A stretch of DNA of 64,000 bases, taken from NCBI RefSeq assembly GCF_029581355.1, contig NZ_CP120849.1, forward strand, positions 1,768,501-1,832,500, written 5' to 3'. Below the pieces are notes generated by a model. The model did no database searches, was not told the origin of the DNA, and saw nothing but the letters and a program-made list of their open reading frames with translations. Positions 46,206-54,408 of the stretch are shown here, piece by piece. Made by a program: the position numbers and the translations under genes. How positions within the stretch are numbered: the first letter of the stretch is position 1; each line of letters begins with the position of its first letter. The DNA comes from Parabacteroides chongii (GTDB lineage Bacteria > Bacteroidota > Bacteroidia > Bacteroidales > Tannerellaceae).

Positions 46206-46481
46206 ATGAAACGGTCAGATTTAATTGCAGCTATAGCTGCTGAAAGTGGTTGTAGTAAGAAAGATGTAGATGCAATGCTCGAAGCATTTTGTTCTGTTGC
46301 GACTGATGCACTTCGTCAAAGAGATCCGATAGTCTTGAAAGGATTTGGTACTCTTTCTCCCAGAGAGCAAAATAGTCGTCCGGCCCGCAACCCCAAGACA
46401 GGAGAGGTTGTTATTATTCCGAAGCGTCTGAGTGTGAAATTCAGCGTCGGTAAATTCCTTTTTGAAGATCTGAACAAGTAA
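46206..46481 (+). CDS. HU-family DNA-binding protein
   Basis: 91 residues. A histone-like protein that bends and compacts DNA as a dimer. The helical N-terminal half (MKRSDLIAAIAAESGCSKKDV) and the beta-arm region FGTLSPREQNSRPARNPKTGE with the conserved Arg-Asn-Pro tip are clear. It differs from the canonical longer Bacteroidetes HU-like proteins and has normal HU length. Single gene; AT-rich leader. Confidence 0.95.
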   Translation: MKRSDLIAAIAAESGCSKKDVDAMLEAFCSVATDALRQRDPIVLKGFGTLSPREQNSRPARNPKTGEVVIIPKRLSVKFSVGKFLFEDLNK

Positions 46482-46484
46482 CTG

Positions 46485-47111
46485 CTATGCAGGGCGGATG
46501 GAGTCGCGCAGAACGAGTATTCCTTCCGGTCCTGTGTTGAATAGCAAGTCTACAATACTTAAGTTGGGGAGGAATCCGAATTTATCCCGGAATACCTGGT
46601 AATAGGGTTGCGGGATGAAGTCAGGATCTTCCCCTTCGTGTTTCGGGCGGATGATCTCCCGGAAATCGTTTTCTACCTCCGGTGTATAAGTTTCTGTATA
46701 GGCAATGTTCGGCTGCAAGTCCAGTAACCGGCAAACCAACATGCGTAGCTCCTCATTAAAATCGAACAGGAACTCAAATTTCTTTTCATAGAACGGAGCG
46801 AAGTCTTCCTCATAATATTCAAAGAACGGACTCATATTATAAGCCGAGACCAGCGCATTCCAATGAAGATGGCGCCAGTTCCCGTGGTCGGATATACGGA
46901 TATCTTTTGTCGGGCATTTCAATGTGTCCGGTTTGACGATGGGGACGGAGAGGGATAACGGACCGTTGGCGGCTGCGATCGTACAGCGGTTGCGGTAGGT
47001 TTGTTTCAGATAGTTCTCTGCTGTCTCTATCCATACTTTCTCAAATTGGAAAAGTTTACAGTACTGTTGTACCGGACCCAGATAGGCCGATGATATATAT
47101 ACAGATTGCAT
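46485..47111 (-). CDS. WbqC-family protein
   Basis: 208 residues. WbqC-like proteins begin with a short strand followed by YLGPVQQYCKLFQFEKVWIETAENYLKQTYRNRC, as here, and share the conserved W-x-HxHWNA-x-SAY block (WRHLHWNALVSAYNMSPFFEYY). Some members occur in O-antigen clusters and have been suggested to handle amino-sugar chemistry, but the reaction is not established. It is the last gene of the dapB-lepB-lepB2-wbqC operon, three bases after lepB2. Confidence 0.88.
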   Translation of the reverse strand: MQSVYISSAYLGPVQQYCKLFQFEKVWIETAENYLKQTYRNRCTIAAANGPLSLSVPIVKPDTLKCPTKDIRISDHGNWRHLHWNALVSAYNMSPFFEYYEEDFAPFYEKKFEFLFDFNEELRMLVCRLLDLQPNIAYTETYTPEVENDFREIIRPKHEGEDPDFIPQPYYQVFRDKFGFLPNLSIVDLLFNTGPEGILVLRDSIRPA

Positions 47112-47113
47112 GA

Positions 47114-47971
47114 TCAGTTTATGGGTTTAAAGATTCGTTGCCTGTCCGGACTGTACCAGCTGAACCAGGCGTTTCCTATGATATGGTCGTGCGGAATGAA
47201 TCCGAGATGGCGGGAGTCTACCGCATCGTTGGTATTATCTGAAAGCATCCAGTAATAATCCTGGTTGAAGAAAAAAAACGTAGTTTCCCTTCCGTCTAAA
47301 TATAGCTTTCCGTTACGGAAAACAGCCTTTTCTCCAGCCTCGGCCAAGATCGCTTCACGGCAGGCGGTCAATGCGGCAGCATCGAGCCGATGAGCTCTTC
47401 CTTTTTGGGGAACGATCAGCTCATAACTGTCTGTCCGGTCTTTTATAAAACGGATATCGGCTTCTTCCGATAATTCCTCCCTGATCTGATACTCTTCAAA
47501 AGAGGTGAGATAGAGAGAGAGCCCAAATTCCTCCTCTTTCATTTCCCTGACGGGGATGTTCAGCTTCTTCTGTATAGCCGAAAATTCGTCCTGCCCTGCC
47601 TTTGTCACCATATACCGGTTAAGTGATTGCGGCGAATGGGGGATGAGCTTTCCGTTGACCAGATAGCCGTCGCTTGCGACACGGATCGTATCGCCCGGCA
47701 TACCGATACAACGGCTCAGGAATAAAGGAGTCGAAACGGAATCTTTCAGTAACGGACTGGTAAATAAAACCACCCTGTTGCGCCCGGGATTATCTTTCAG
47801 AGGTAACTTGTTGACCAGGATATAATCGCCTTTATGCAACGCCGTCTCCATAGAATTGGTCGAAACATGGAAAGACTCCACACAAAAGTGGCGGACTGCC
47901 ATAACGCCTCCTGCCAGCAACACGATCGTTGCCAGCCATCTTACTGCAGATATAAAGGAGCGTTTTGCCAT
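47114..47971 (-). CDS. Signal peptidase I-like protein (S26) lacking the catalytic lysine
   Basis: 285 residues from ATG 47971. One N-terminal transmembrane helix is followed by the serine box STNSMETALHKGD (Ser40). In the lysine box the usual KR-x-x-G-x-PGD reads FLSRCIGMPGD: position 86, where the catalytic Lys should be, is Ser. The C-terminal box is intact (WMLSDNTNDAVDSRHLGF). Active type I signal peptidases need the Ser-Lys pair, so this paralogue may be inactive or may use another residue. It lies directly downstream of a full-length lepB and could act with it. The neighbouring WbqC gene follows within three bases. Confidence 0.85.
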   Translation of the reverse strand: MAKRSFISAVRWLATIVLLAGGVMAVRHFCVESFHVSTNSMETALHKGDYILVNKLPLKDNPGRNRVVLFTSPLLKDSVSTPLFLSRCIGMPGDTIRVASDGYLVNGKLIPHSPQSLNRYMVTKAGQDEFSAIQKKLNIPVREMKEEEFGLSLYLTSFEEYQIREELSEEADIRFIKDRTDSYELIVPQKGRAHRLDAAALTACREAILAEAGEKAVFRNGKLYLDGRETTFFFFNQDYYWMLSDNTNDAVDSRHLGFIPHDHIIGNAWFSWYSPDRQRIFKPIN

Positions 47972-47978
47972 ATTATTC

Positions 47979-48062
47979 AAGTTGACAAATGACAGTTGAC
48001 GGGGGACAGATGAGCTTCGAATTTATCAAACTTTCAACTGTCCCTTGTCAACTGTCAACTTT
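47979..48062. repeat. Imperfect inverted repeat between lepB genes
   Basis: Arms built of repeated AGTTGACA/TGTCAACT units flank a 30-base centre. Such short self-complementary spacers recur between Bacteroidales genes. It may act as mRNA processing or stability hairpin within the operon. Confidence 0.6.
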
Positions 48063-49459
48063 TAATCAGGGTGTACCATGCGGAACAGACGGTTCCAGCG
48101 GATACCACCGTCAAACAGACTGCGGTCTTTATCCAGTGACAACCAGATCAGGATCGGTTTTCCGACGATATGATCTTCCGGAACGAATCCCCACGAACGA
48201 CTGTCGGCACTGTTGTGACGGTTGTCCCCCATCATCCAATAGTAATCATATTTGAATGTATAGTCTGTTTCCGGCTTGCCGTTGATATAATAGGTTCCGT
48301 CTTTTACTTCCAGTGTGTTGTTCTCGTAGTTTTTGATGCAACGGCCATACAAGGCGATGTTACGTTCGTTCAGCGGGATGGTCGCTCCTTTTTTCGGAAT
48401 CCACAGCGGACCGAAATTATCGCGTGACCAGCCTGTTTCGTACCATGCCGGATACGTATTTCCAGCCCAGGCATCCGGTTCGATAACGATCTTTTTCACA
48501 GACGGTAGTTTCTCGGCAATGGCAAGCGCTTTCTTGGTCAGAGGCATGTGGTAAACCGGGTTGAACTGTCCGCTTTCATTCGGCTTAAAGCCGAGGAAAG
48601 ACATCAGGTCCTGATAAAATCCACTGTTCGTAGCCAGTATGCGATCATCTTTACTTACCTCCATCAGGCGGAACTGTTCCTCCGTGATGGGAGAACCGTC
48701 CGTTTCAACAAAGTAGTTGAACTGCAGGTTTTCCGGATTCTTGGCAGGTTTGCCGTCGATGTATACCTGGTTATTTCGTAATTCGATCGTGTCGCCGGGT
48801 AAACCGATACAGCGTTTTACATAATTCTCGCGTTTGTCTACGGGACGGTAGATCACCTCTCCGAATGTGTTTTTATCCATCCAGATCCGGTCGCGTCCGT
48901 ACATGGCGACCAGTTCGTCGTAACTCGGATTCTGTTGTTTCAGGGCAACCGTGTCGCCTGCCGGGAAGTTGAACACGACGATATCGTCACGTTTCACATG
49001 ACCGAATCCTTTGACACGTTTGTAACCCCATTCAGGCCAGTCCAGATACGATTTGCAGTTGAAGAAGGGCAAGGTGTTTTGTACCAGCGGAAATGACAGC
49101 GGCGTGTTCGGTACGCGCGGACCATAGCTCAGTTTGCTCACAAACAGATAATCGCCAACCAGCAATGATTTCTCCAGCGAAGAACTCGGTATCTGATAGT
49201 TTTGGAAAATGAACAGGTTAATGAAATAAACGGCAATCAGCGCGAACAGGATATCGTCCACCCATTCCAGTGCATTCCGCACACTCGGGTTCTTCGACTG
49301 TTTCCAGGCTCCCCAGGGAATGTATTTTGTCAGGAAAATATCCACCAGTACGATCAATCCTAGCAACAACCAAAGGTTCTGCATCCAGATTGAAAAGAGT
49401 ATATACAATACGGCTGAGATGCCGAACTTGATCCATTGTTTCTTGGAAAACTTTTTCAT
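48062..49459 (-). CDS. lepB: Signal peptidase I
   Basis: 465 residues. Cleaves signal peptides on the periplasmic side of the inner membrane. Two N-terminal hydrophobic segments (about 8-45 and 70-90) precede the catalytic domain with Ser in IPSSSLEKSLLVGD, Lys in YVKRCIGLPGDTI, and the C-terminal GDNRHNSADSRSWGF. A roughly 120-residue insertion between boxes makes it longer than Escherichia coli LepB (324 residues), which is usual in Bacteroidetes. It is in an operon after dapB and before the lysine-less paralogue. Confidence 0.95.
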   Translation of the reverse strand: MKKFSKKQWIKFGISAVLYILFSIWMQNLWLLLGLIVLVDIFLTKYIPWGAWKQSKNPSVRNALEWVDDILFALIAVYFINLFIFQNYQIPSSSLEKSLLVGDYLFVSKLSYGPRVPNTPLSFPLVQNTLPFFNCKSYLDWPEWGYKRVKGFGHVKRDDIVVFNFPAGDTVALKQQNPSYDELVAMYGRDRIWMDKNTFGEVIYRPVDKRENYVKRCIGLPGDTIELRNNQVYIDGKPAKNPENLQFNYFVETDGSPITEEQFRLMEVSKDDRILATNSGFYQDLMSFLGFKPNESGQFNPVYHMPLTKKALAIAEKLPSVKKIVIEPDAWAGNTYPAWYETGWSRDNFGPLWIPKKGATIPLNERNIALYGRCIKNYENNTLEVKDGTYYINGKPETDYTFKYDYYWMMGDNRHNSADSRSWGFVPEDHIVGKPILIWLSLDKDRSLFDGGIRWNRLFRMVHPD

Positions 49460-49479
49460 TTGTAGACTAATCTGTGGAA

Positions 49480-50196
49480 TTAAAATTGAAGCATATCATC
49501 CATACCGAGGAAGCCTTTCTTCCCGGCTGTAAATTCGGCGGCAACGACAGCGCCGAGGGCAAAGCCGGCACGGCTCTTGGCATCATGTTTGATGCTGATA
49601 TAGTCGACATCCGACTCGTAGGTCACTTCATGGATACCCGGCACTTCTCCTTCGCGGATGGCGTGGATCGGCAGGTCGGTCGGCTGTTCGGCTGTTTCCA
49701 GCGTCCAGCGTTCTTTCCGGTCTACATTTTCAAGAATGCCTTCAGCCAGTGTGATGGCCGTTCCGCTCGGAGCATCCAGCTTATGGATATGATGCGTTTC
49801 CGTCATGCTGATATTGTAGGAGGGGAAGTTATTCATGATCTTCGCCAGGTATTTGTTGAGGGCGAAAAAGATGTTTACTCCGATGCTGAAATTGGAGGCA
49901 TAGAAGAATGTCTTGCCTTCCTTTTCACATTTCTCTTTGATTTCGCCGATACGGTCCAACCAGCCTGTCGTCCCGGAGACAACGGGAACGCCGGCAGCGA
50001 AACTTTTCATATAATTGTCGAAAGCCGTGGCAGGAGTCGTAAACTCGATGGCAACGTCTGCGCTCTTGAAATTAGCTGACTGAAATTCTTCCGGGTTGTT
50101 TATATCTACGATAGAGACGATCTGGTGTCCTCTGCTGAGTGCGATTTGTTCGATGGTTTTCCCCATCTTTCCGTAACCGATAAGTGCAATCTTCAT
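49480..50196 (-). CDS. dapB: 4-hydroxy-tetrahydrodipicolinate reductase
   Basis: 238 residues. Reduces the dihydrodipicolinate-pathway intermediate with NAD(P)H in lysine and meso-diaminopimelate synthesis. The Rossmann motif is IGYGKMGKTIE at the N-terminus. VVSGTTGW and SIGVNIFF follow, and the substrate-binding and catalytic block is ETHHIHKLDAPSGTA with its His-His-x-x-Lys. It is shorter than the Escherichia coli enzyme (273 residues), as in other Bacteroidetes. First gene of the dapB-lepB-lepB2-wbqC operon. Confidence 0.96.
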   Translation of the reverse strand: MKIALIGYGKMGKTIEQIALSRGHQIVSIVDINNPEEFQSANFKSADVAIEFTTPATAFDNYMKSFAAGVPVVSGTTGWLDRIGEIKEKCEKEGKTFFYASNFSIGVNIFFALNKYLAKIMNNFPSYNISMTETHHIHKLDAPSGTAITLAEGILENVDRKERWTLETAEQPTDLPIHAIREGEVPGIHEVTYESDVDYISIKHDAKSRAGFALGAVVAAEFTAGKKGFLGMDDMLQF

Positions 50197-50203
50197 ATCT
50201 TTA

Positions 50204-50296
50204 AAAATTGAGAATTGAGAATTGAAAATTGAGAATTAGAGAATGAAATAAGGTTTATTGTTCATTTTCAACTTTCAATTTTCAATTTTCAATTAG
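50204..50296. repeat. Inverted repeat of AATTGA units upstream of dapB
   Basis: The left arm repeats GAATTGA/GAAAATTGA and the right arm repeats the complement TTTTCAATTTTCAATT, with a 25-base centre. It lies in the leader between the dapB -7 box and the start codon, so the dapB mRNA would carry it as a long weak hairpin. Confidence 0.65.
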
Positions 50297-50306
50297 TTAT
50301 AGGGTG

Positions 50307-50314
50307 CAAATATA
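50307..50314 (-). promoter_or_regulatory. -7 promoter box for the dapB operon
   Basis: TATATTTG on the minus strand matches TAnnTTTG; the leader to the ATG at 50196 would be about 105 bases and include the inverted repeat. Confidence 0.55.
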
Positions 50315-50326
50315 AAGAAAATGAAT

Positions 50327-50334
50327 TAGATTTG
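50327..50334 (+). promoter_or_regulatory. -7 promoter box for the DUF2851 gene
   Basis: TAGATTTG on the plus strand, 28 bases before the ATG at 50363; divergent from and next to the dapB box. Confidence 0.5.
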
Positions 50335-50362
50335 TGGCATAAATCTTAACTCTGAAAAGAAT

Positions 50363-51640
50363 ATGGAACGTTTATTACATTATGTTTGGAAATACAAACT
50401 GTATCCGGCACTGCCGCTTCTTACCACCGATGGTCGTCTTGTATCCGTAATCGATCCCGGAATACTCAATTCCGATGCCGGACCGGACTTCTTCAATGCA
50501 AAGATAAAAATAGCCGATACCCTGTGGGTCGGCGGTGTGGAAATCCATACCAAAGCGTCTGACTGGCTGCTTCATCGGCACGATTTGGATAAGGCCTACG
50601 ATGCTGTGGTGCTGCATGTCGTGGAGTGTTCGGACTGTGAGGTGTGCCGGACGAACGGCGAACCGATCCCGCAGCTGAAACTGGCTGTTCCGGAGGCTGT
50701 GGTCAGGAATATGGACTGGCTGTTGTACCGTGAAGTTTCCATGCCGTGCCTGGGCTATATCCGGGAAATAGAATCGTTGTACATTTCCTCTTGGCTGGAT
50801 GCCCTGCTAGGTGAACGGCTGGAGCGGAAGACGGCTGATATTTTCCGTCTGCTGGACCTGTATGGCGGCGATTGGAACGAGGTCTTTTATATTACTTTAA
50901 CCCGTAATTTCGGCTTTGGAGTGAATAACGATATTTTCGAACGTCTGGCGAAAAGCCTGCCGTTGCGCTGTATTCAGAAACAACGCGGCAGCTATTCGCA
51001 GGTGGAGGCGATGCTGTTCGGGCAGGCGGGAATGCTGGACGAAGCGCTCGACTGTCCTTACTACCGTTTGCTGCAACGCGAATACCGGTTCCTTCGTCAT
51101 AAGTTCGGGTTGACGCCGCTCGATCCTTTCCTGTTTAAGAATCTGCGTATCCGTCCGGTCAATTTTCCCTGTCTGAAACTGGCACAACTGACTGCCGTCT
51201 GGACGCAGCACGATACCTTGTTTTCCGAAATACTGACAGCCGGCAGTATCGGCCAGATCAAACAATACCTCCGTGTTTCTCCATCCGAGTATTGGGCGAC
51301 ACATTATAATTTCCGTTCTGTTTCCCTCCGGAAAGAAAAGCCGGTGGGAGAAAATTCCTTATGTATCCTGCTGATAAATACGGTGGTTCCGATACTTTTT
51401 GCTTATGGTGTCCGGAATAAACAACCGGAATATTGCGACCGTGCCATCCGTATCCTTGAAAGCCTTCCGCCGGAAAAGAATGCGATCGTTTCCGCTTTTG
51501 GGCAAGCAGGAATCAAAGCCTGCCATGCCGGAGACAGCCAGGCACTTATCCAGCTGAAGCGGGAGTACTGCGAGAAAAAGAAATGTTTGTATTGCCGGAT
51601 CGGGTTCAGGTATCTGAAACAGGATGTTTTGAAATATTAA
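50363..51640 (+). CDS. DUF2851 family protein
   Basis: 425 residues, cytoplasmic, no membrane segment. The start MERLLHYVWKYKLYP followed by DGRLVSVIDPGILNSDAGPDFFNAKIKI and GGVEIHTKASDWLLHRH is the family signature. Its Asp-Gly-Pro-Asp and Glu-x-His residues look like a nuclease-type or metal site, but I know of no demonstrated activity. The C-terminus has a small Cys cluster (CEKKKCLYCRIG), which may bind a metal. Single gene beside the dapB operon, as is common in Bacteroidales. Confidence 0.85.
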   Translation: MERLLHYVWKYKLYPALPLLTTDGRLVSVIDPGILNSDAGPDFFNAKIKIADTLWVGGVEIHTKASDWLLHRHDLDKAYDAVVLHVVECSDCEVCRTNGEPIPQLKLAVPEAVVRNMDWLLYREVSMPCLGYIREIESLYISSWLDALLGERLERKTADIFRLLDLYGGDWNEVFYITLTRNFGFGVNNDIFERLAKSLPLRCIQKQRGSYSQVEAMLFGQAGMLDEALDCPYYRLLQREYRFLRHKFGLTPLDPFLFKNLRIRPVNFPCLKLAQLTAVWTQHDTLFSEILTAGSIGQIKQYLRVSPSEYWATHYNFRSVSLRKEKPVGENSLCILLINTVVPILFAYGVRNKQPEYCDRAIRILESLPPEKNAIVSAFGQAGIKACHAGDSQALIQLKREYCEKKKCLYCRIGFRYLKQDVLKY

Positions 51641-51674
51641 TCTCGTAGAAGTTGTAATATATTTAAACTTTATA

Positions 51675-51682
51675 TACTTTTG
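51675..51682 (+). promoter_or_regulatory. -7 promoter box of the toxin-antitoxin remnant
   Basis: TACTTTTG on the plus strand just before the first toxin codons, so antitoxin expression can persist from this promoter. Confidence 0.45.
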
Positions 51683-51686
51683 TCCT

Positions 51687-51957
51687 ATGGATGATGAACG
51701 AGAAATAGTAGCATATAAAAGTTACTTTTGGGACTTCATGGATACTCTTACCGAAAATGAGTCTAAAAAGATATACTATATACTTGATATGCTGAAAGTC
51801 AGATATCTATCGAGTGTTTTTTTGTTTTGATAAAGGGAAGATCGTTATTCTGTTTAATGGGTTTCAGAAAAAAACGCAAAAGACACCGGTTAAGGAAATA
51901 AATAAAGCATTAAAAATCAAAGAAGAATATTATGGAAGCAAATCTGAGAAGCGTTGA
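51687..51957 (+). pseudogene. RelE/HigB-like toxin, decayed by internal deletion and frameshift
   Basis: The first 47 codons read MDDEREIVAYKSYFWDFMDTL and so on to LKVRYLSSVFLF, then stop at TGA near 51830. In the next frame the same protein resumes as FDKGKIVILFNGFQKKTQKTP and runs to 51957, overlapping the antitoxin start by 26 bases. Family members of about 105-110 residues have a central segment (roughly 30 residues ending YRxFxxFDKGK) that is missing here. Both the deletion and the frameshift remove the core of the mRNA-interferase fold, so the toxin should be inactive. The call rests on recognising the FNGFQKKTxKTP end typical of phage-derived Gp49/HigB-like toxins. Confidence 0.75.
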
Positions 51958-52228
51958 TGTAATAATGGATCAAAAATTCGGCAAAGTAGGAACTTCCGAG
52001 CGTGATAATTTTAGACGTGAAGCCTATTCTTATTGTATGGGTCAAATTATCCACGATGCGCGTAAAAAAGAAAAGGTGACGCAGGAAGAACTGGCAAAGC
52101 GTATTGGGGCAAGTAAGTCATATATTTCGCGTATTGAAAAGGGGGTTATAGAACCAGGTGTAAGTACGTTTTATAGAATTATTGAAGCACTGGGATTACG
52201 TATTGAAATTGTGAAGCCTGTGATATAA
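51932..52228 (+). CDS. XRE-family antitoxin (HigA-like), orphan
   Basis: 98 residues. The C-terminal half is a helix-turn-helix of the Cro/cI family (VTQEELAKRIGASKSYISRIEKGVIEPGVSTFYRIIEALG). The N-terminal part (MEANLRSVDVIMDQKFGKVGTSERDNF) is typical of antitoxins following this toxin type. It is complete, with the normal overlapping toxin-antitoxin order, and is followed by a strong hairpin. With its toxin broken it is an orphan antitoxin that may still repress its own promoter or neutralise a related toxin elsewhere. Confidence 0.88.
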   Translation: MEANLRSVDVIMDQKFGKVGTSERDNFRREAYSYCMGQIIHDARKKEKVTQEELAKRIGASKSYISRIEKGVIEPGVSTFYRIIEALGLRIEIVKPVI

Positions 52229-52239
52229 AGACCTGCCGG

Positions 52240-52278
52240 CTGTTCGATTTTGTTTATAAATCAAACAAAATCGAACAG
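52240..52278. terminator. Hairpin after the antitoxin gene
   Basis: A perfect 16-bp stem (CTGTTCGATTTTGTTT and its complement) with a 7-base loop. No T-run follows, so it may be a rho-independent terminator of weak form or an operator-like palindrome. Confidence 0.6.
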
Positions 52279-52443
52279 ATAACTATTATGAGACTTATCG
52301 AGGATGGCCGTTTTGCAGAAACGTTTTTTTTGACTGACTGATAGCGGAAGAAAGGGAATTGTCCGGGCAGATGGTGGCATGAATGGTGTTTCAATTTCTG
52401 ATTTGTTATAGTGAACTTACGTTATTTAGCGTATATATAACTG

Positions 52444-52471
52444 TTTGTCACCGGATTTTTCCCTATTTTTG
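52444..52471 (+). promoter_or_regulatory. Promoter of the Ig-like lipoprotein gene
   Basis: TTTG at 52444-52447, 16 bases, then TATTTTTG at 52464-52471, a -33/-7 pair with slightly short spacing; the ATG at 52495 lies 23 bases downstream. Confidence 0.55.
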
Positions 52472-52494
52472 CCCTCTGATTAAAAAGAGATTGA

Positions 52495-54408
52495 ATGAGT
52501 AACAGATATATAAACAATTTATTGCTGGCGGTGTGCGGGCTGTTTCTGTTGGTAACCATGTATTCATGTGCCAATATGGCTTCTCCGAACGGAGGACCTT
52601 ATGATGAGATGCCGCCTAAATTTGTCAGCAGCCTTCCGGCTCCAAACCAGAAGAACTATAAGGGGAAGAAGGTGGAAATCCTGTTTGATGAGCTGGTGCA
52701 GCTGGATAAGCCGTCGGAGAATGTGATCATCACACCGCCGCAAATGCAGTTGCCGGTAATCCGTGCTGCCGGAAAGAAGGTGGTGGTCGAGCTGAAAGAT
52801 ACACTGAAAGAGAATACGACCTATACGATCGACTTTACCAATTCGATATCCGATAATAACGAGAAGAATGTGTTCGAGAATTTCTCTTTTGCCTTCTCTA
52901 CCGGTGATGTGATCGATACGCTGGAAGTTTCCGGTATCCTGCTGAATGCGGAAAACCTGGAACCGATGCCCGGTATCACGATCGGTCTGCATAAGAACTT
53001 GGAAGATTCGGCTTTTGTGAAACTGCCTTTCGACCGTACTTCGCGTACAAACGATAAAGGAGAGTTCACCATCCGTAATATTTCTCCGGGCAGCTATCGT
53101 ATATTCGGTCTAAATGATGTCAATCGCGATTATAAGTTCGACCAGCCGGGCGAAGAGATTGCTTTCAACGACTCTATCATTATCCCGTCGCTGGAACAGA
53201 CTACCCGGCAGGATACGCTTTGGAAAGACAGCCTGACCATCGATACGATCCGGACGGTTGGCTATACTCGTTATTTTCCGGATGATATCCAGTTGCGCCT
53301 GTTCAAGGAAAACTTCGTGCGGCAATATCTCCTGAAACCGGAACGCCAGCAGGAAAACTTGTTGACAATACGTTTCAACGCTCCGCTGGATACCATCCCG
53401 CTGCCGAAGCCGCTCAATTTCGATCCGGCGGATTCCGACTGGTTTTTTACCCAGGAAACGGATGAGGGGAAAGGGGTCAATTTCTGGCTGACCGATTCGC
53501 TGGTGTGGCAGCAGGATACGTTGCAGGTGGAATTGTCTTATCCGAAGAGTGATTCTCTGAATATTCTCCGTCCGCAAACGGATACGCTTCAGTTTGTGAT
53601 GCGTCGCCGTCCGGAAAAGAAGAAAAAGAAGAAAGATGACGAACCGGAACCGATCGTCTTCCTCGGCATGCAGATAGATGCGCCAGGCTCGATGGACCTG
53701 TTCGATACCGTTTCGGTGACGTTCAATGAGCCGGTACTCGACTTGCCGAAAGAAGTCTTTTATCTGGACCAGAAGGTGGATACGGTCTGGACTCCGGTCG
53801 ATTTCGACTTTTTCAGGGATTCCGTCAATACGTTGAACTATTTCATCCGCCGTCCGTGGAAATACGGTGAAGAGTATCGGTTGTCGGTGGATTCGGCGAC
53901 GATATTCAGCCTGTATGACAAATGGAATGAACCGTATTCGGGCGAATTTAAGATCAAGAAAGAAGATGAATACGGCCATTTATATCTGAATATAGAAGGA
54001 ATAGATACGACGGCTTATGTCGAATTGTTGAACAGTAGCGATACACCGGTACGGAAAGTAAAGGTGAAGAACGGGGGAGCCCTGTTTATGGACCTGAAGC
54101 CGGACAAATATTATGTGCGTCTGGTGGTCGACCTGAACGACAACGGCAAATGGGATACCGGTAATTACGCCGACAAGCGGCAGCCGGAAGAAGTCTTCTA
54201 TTCGCCGGTGAAGTACAATGTGATGCAGAACTGGCAGGTGGAAGAGACCTGGAATGTGAAAGCAACCCCGCTGGCAAAACAGAAACCTATCGAAATTACA
54301 AAGAATAAGCCTAAAGAGGCTACCAAGAAGAAAAGAAATTACAAAGATGAAGGACAACAGAAGTCTTCTTCGCGCAACAGCAGTGGAAATATGGGAATGC
54401 CGTTCTAA
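52495..54408 (+). CDS. Ig-like (Big_5/SbsA-type) domain lipoprotein
   Basis: 637 residues. Lipoprotein signal with lipobox MYSCAN (Cys near 25). Residues about 35-135 form a Big_5 Ig-like domain (MPPKFVSSLPAPNQKNYKGKKVEILFDE). A second beta-sandwich at about 140-225 resembles a carboxypeptidase-like module (GEFTIRNISPGSYRIFGLND). Further beta-rich segments follow, with a basic patch RRRPEKKKKKKDDEPEP near 365-380. The C-terminal 35 residues are low-complexity and basic. It probably sits in the outer membrane as a structural or envelope-associated protein; function unknown. The DUF3108 gene starts inside its end. Confidence 0.78.
   Translation: MSNRYINNLLLAVCGLFLLVTMYSCANMASPNGGPYDEMPPKFVSSLPAPNQKNYKGKKVEILFDELVQLDKPSENVIITPPQMQLPVIRAAGKKVVVELKDTLKENTTYTIDFTNSISDNNEKNVFENFSFAFSTGDVIDTLEVSGILLNAENLEPMPGITIGLHKNLEDSAFVKLPFDRTSRTNDKGEFTIRNISPGSYRIFGLNDVNRDYKFDQPGEEIAFNDSIIIPSLEQTTRQDTLWKDSLTIDTIRTVGYTRYFPDDIQLRLFKENFVRQYLLKPERQQENLLTIRFNAPLDTIPLPKPLNFDPADSDWFFTQETDEGKGVNFWLTDSLVWQQDTLQVELSYPKSDSLNILRPQTDTLQFVMRRRPEKKKKKKDDEPEPIVFLGMQIDAPGSMDLFDTVSVTFNEPVLDLPKEVFYLDQKVDTVWTPVDFDFFRDSVNTLNYFIRRPWKYGEEYRLSVDSATIFSLYDKWNEPYSGEFKIKKEDEYGHLYLNIEGIDTTAYVELLNSSDTPVRKVKVKNGGALFMDLKPDKYYVRLVVDLNDNGKWDTGNYADKRQPEEVFYSPVKYNVMQNWQVEETWNVKATPLAKQKPIEITKNKPKEATKKKRNYKDEGQQKSSSRNSSGNMGMPF

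Noticed and set aside
53110..53979. Long antisense open frame of 289 codons in the Ig-like lipoprotein gene
   Set aside because: The sense protein has clear domains and signal peptide; the antisense frame shows only Arg/Ile-rich text typical of a shadow frame.
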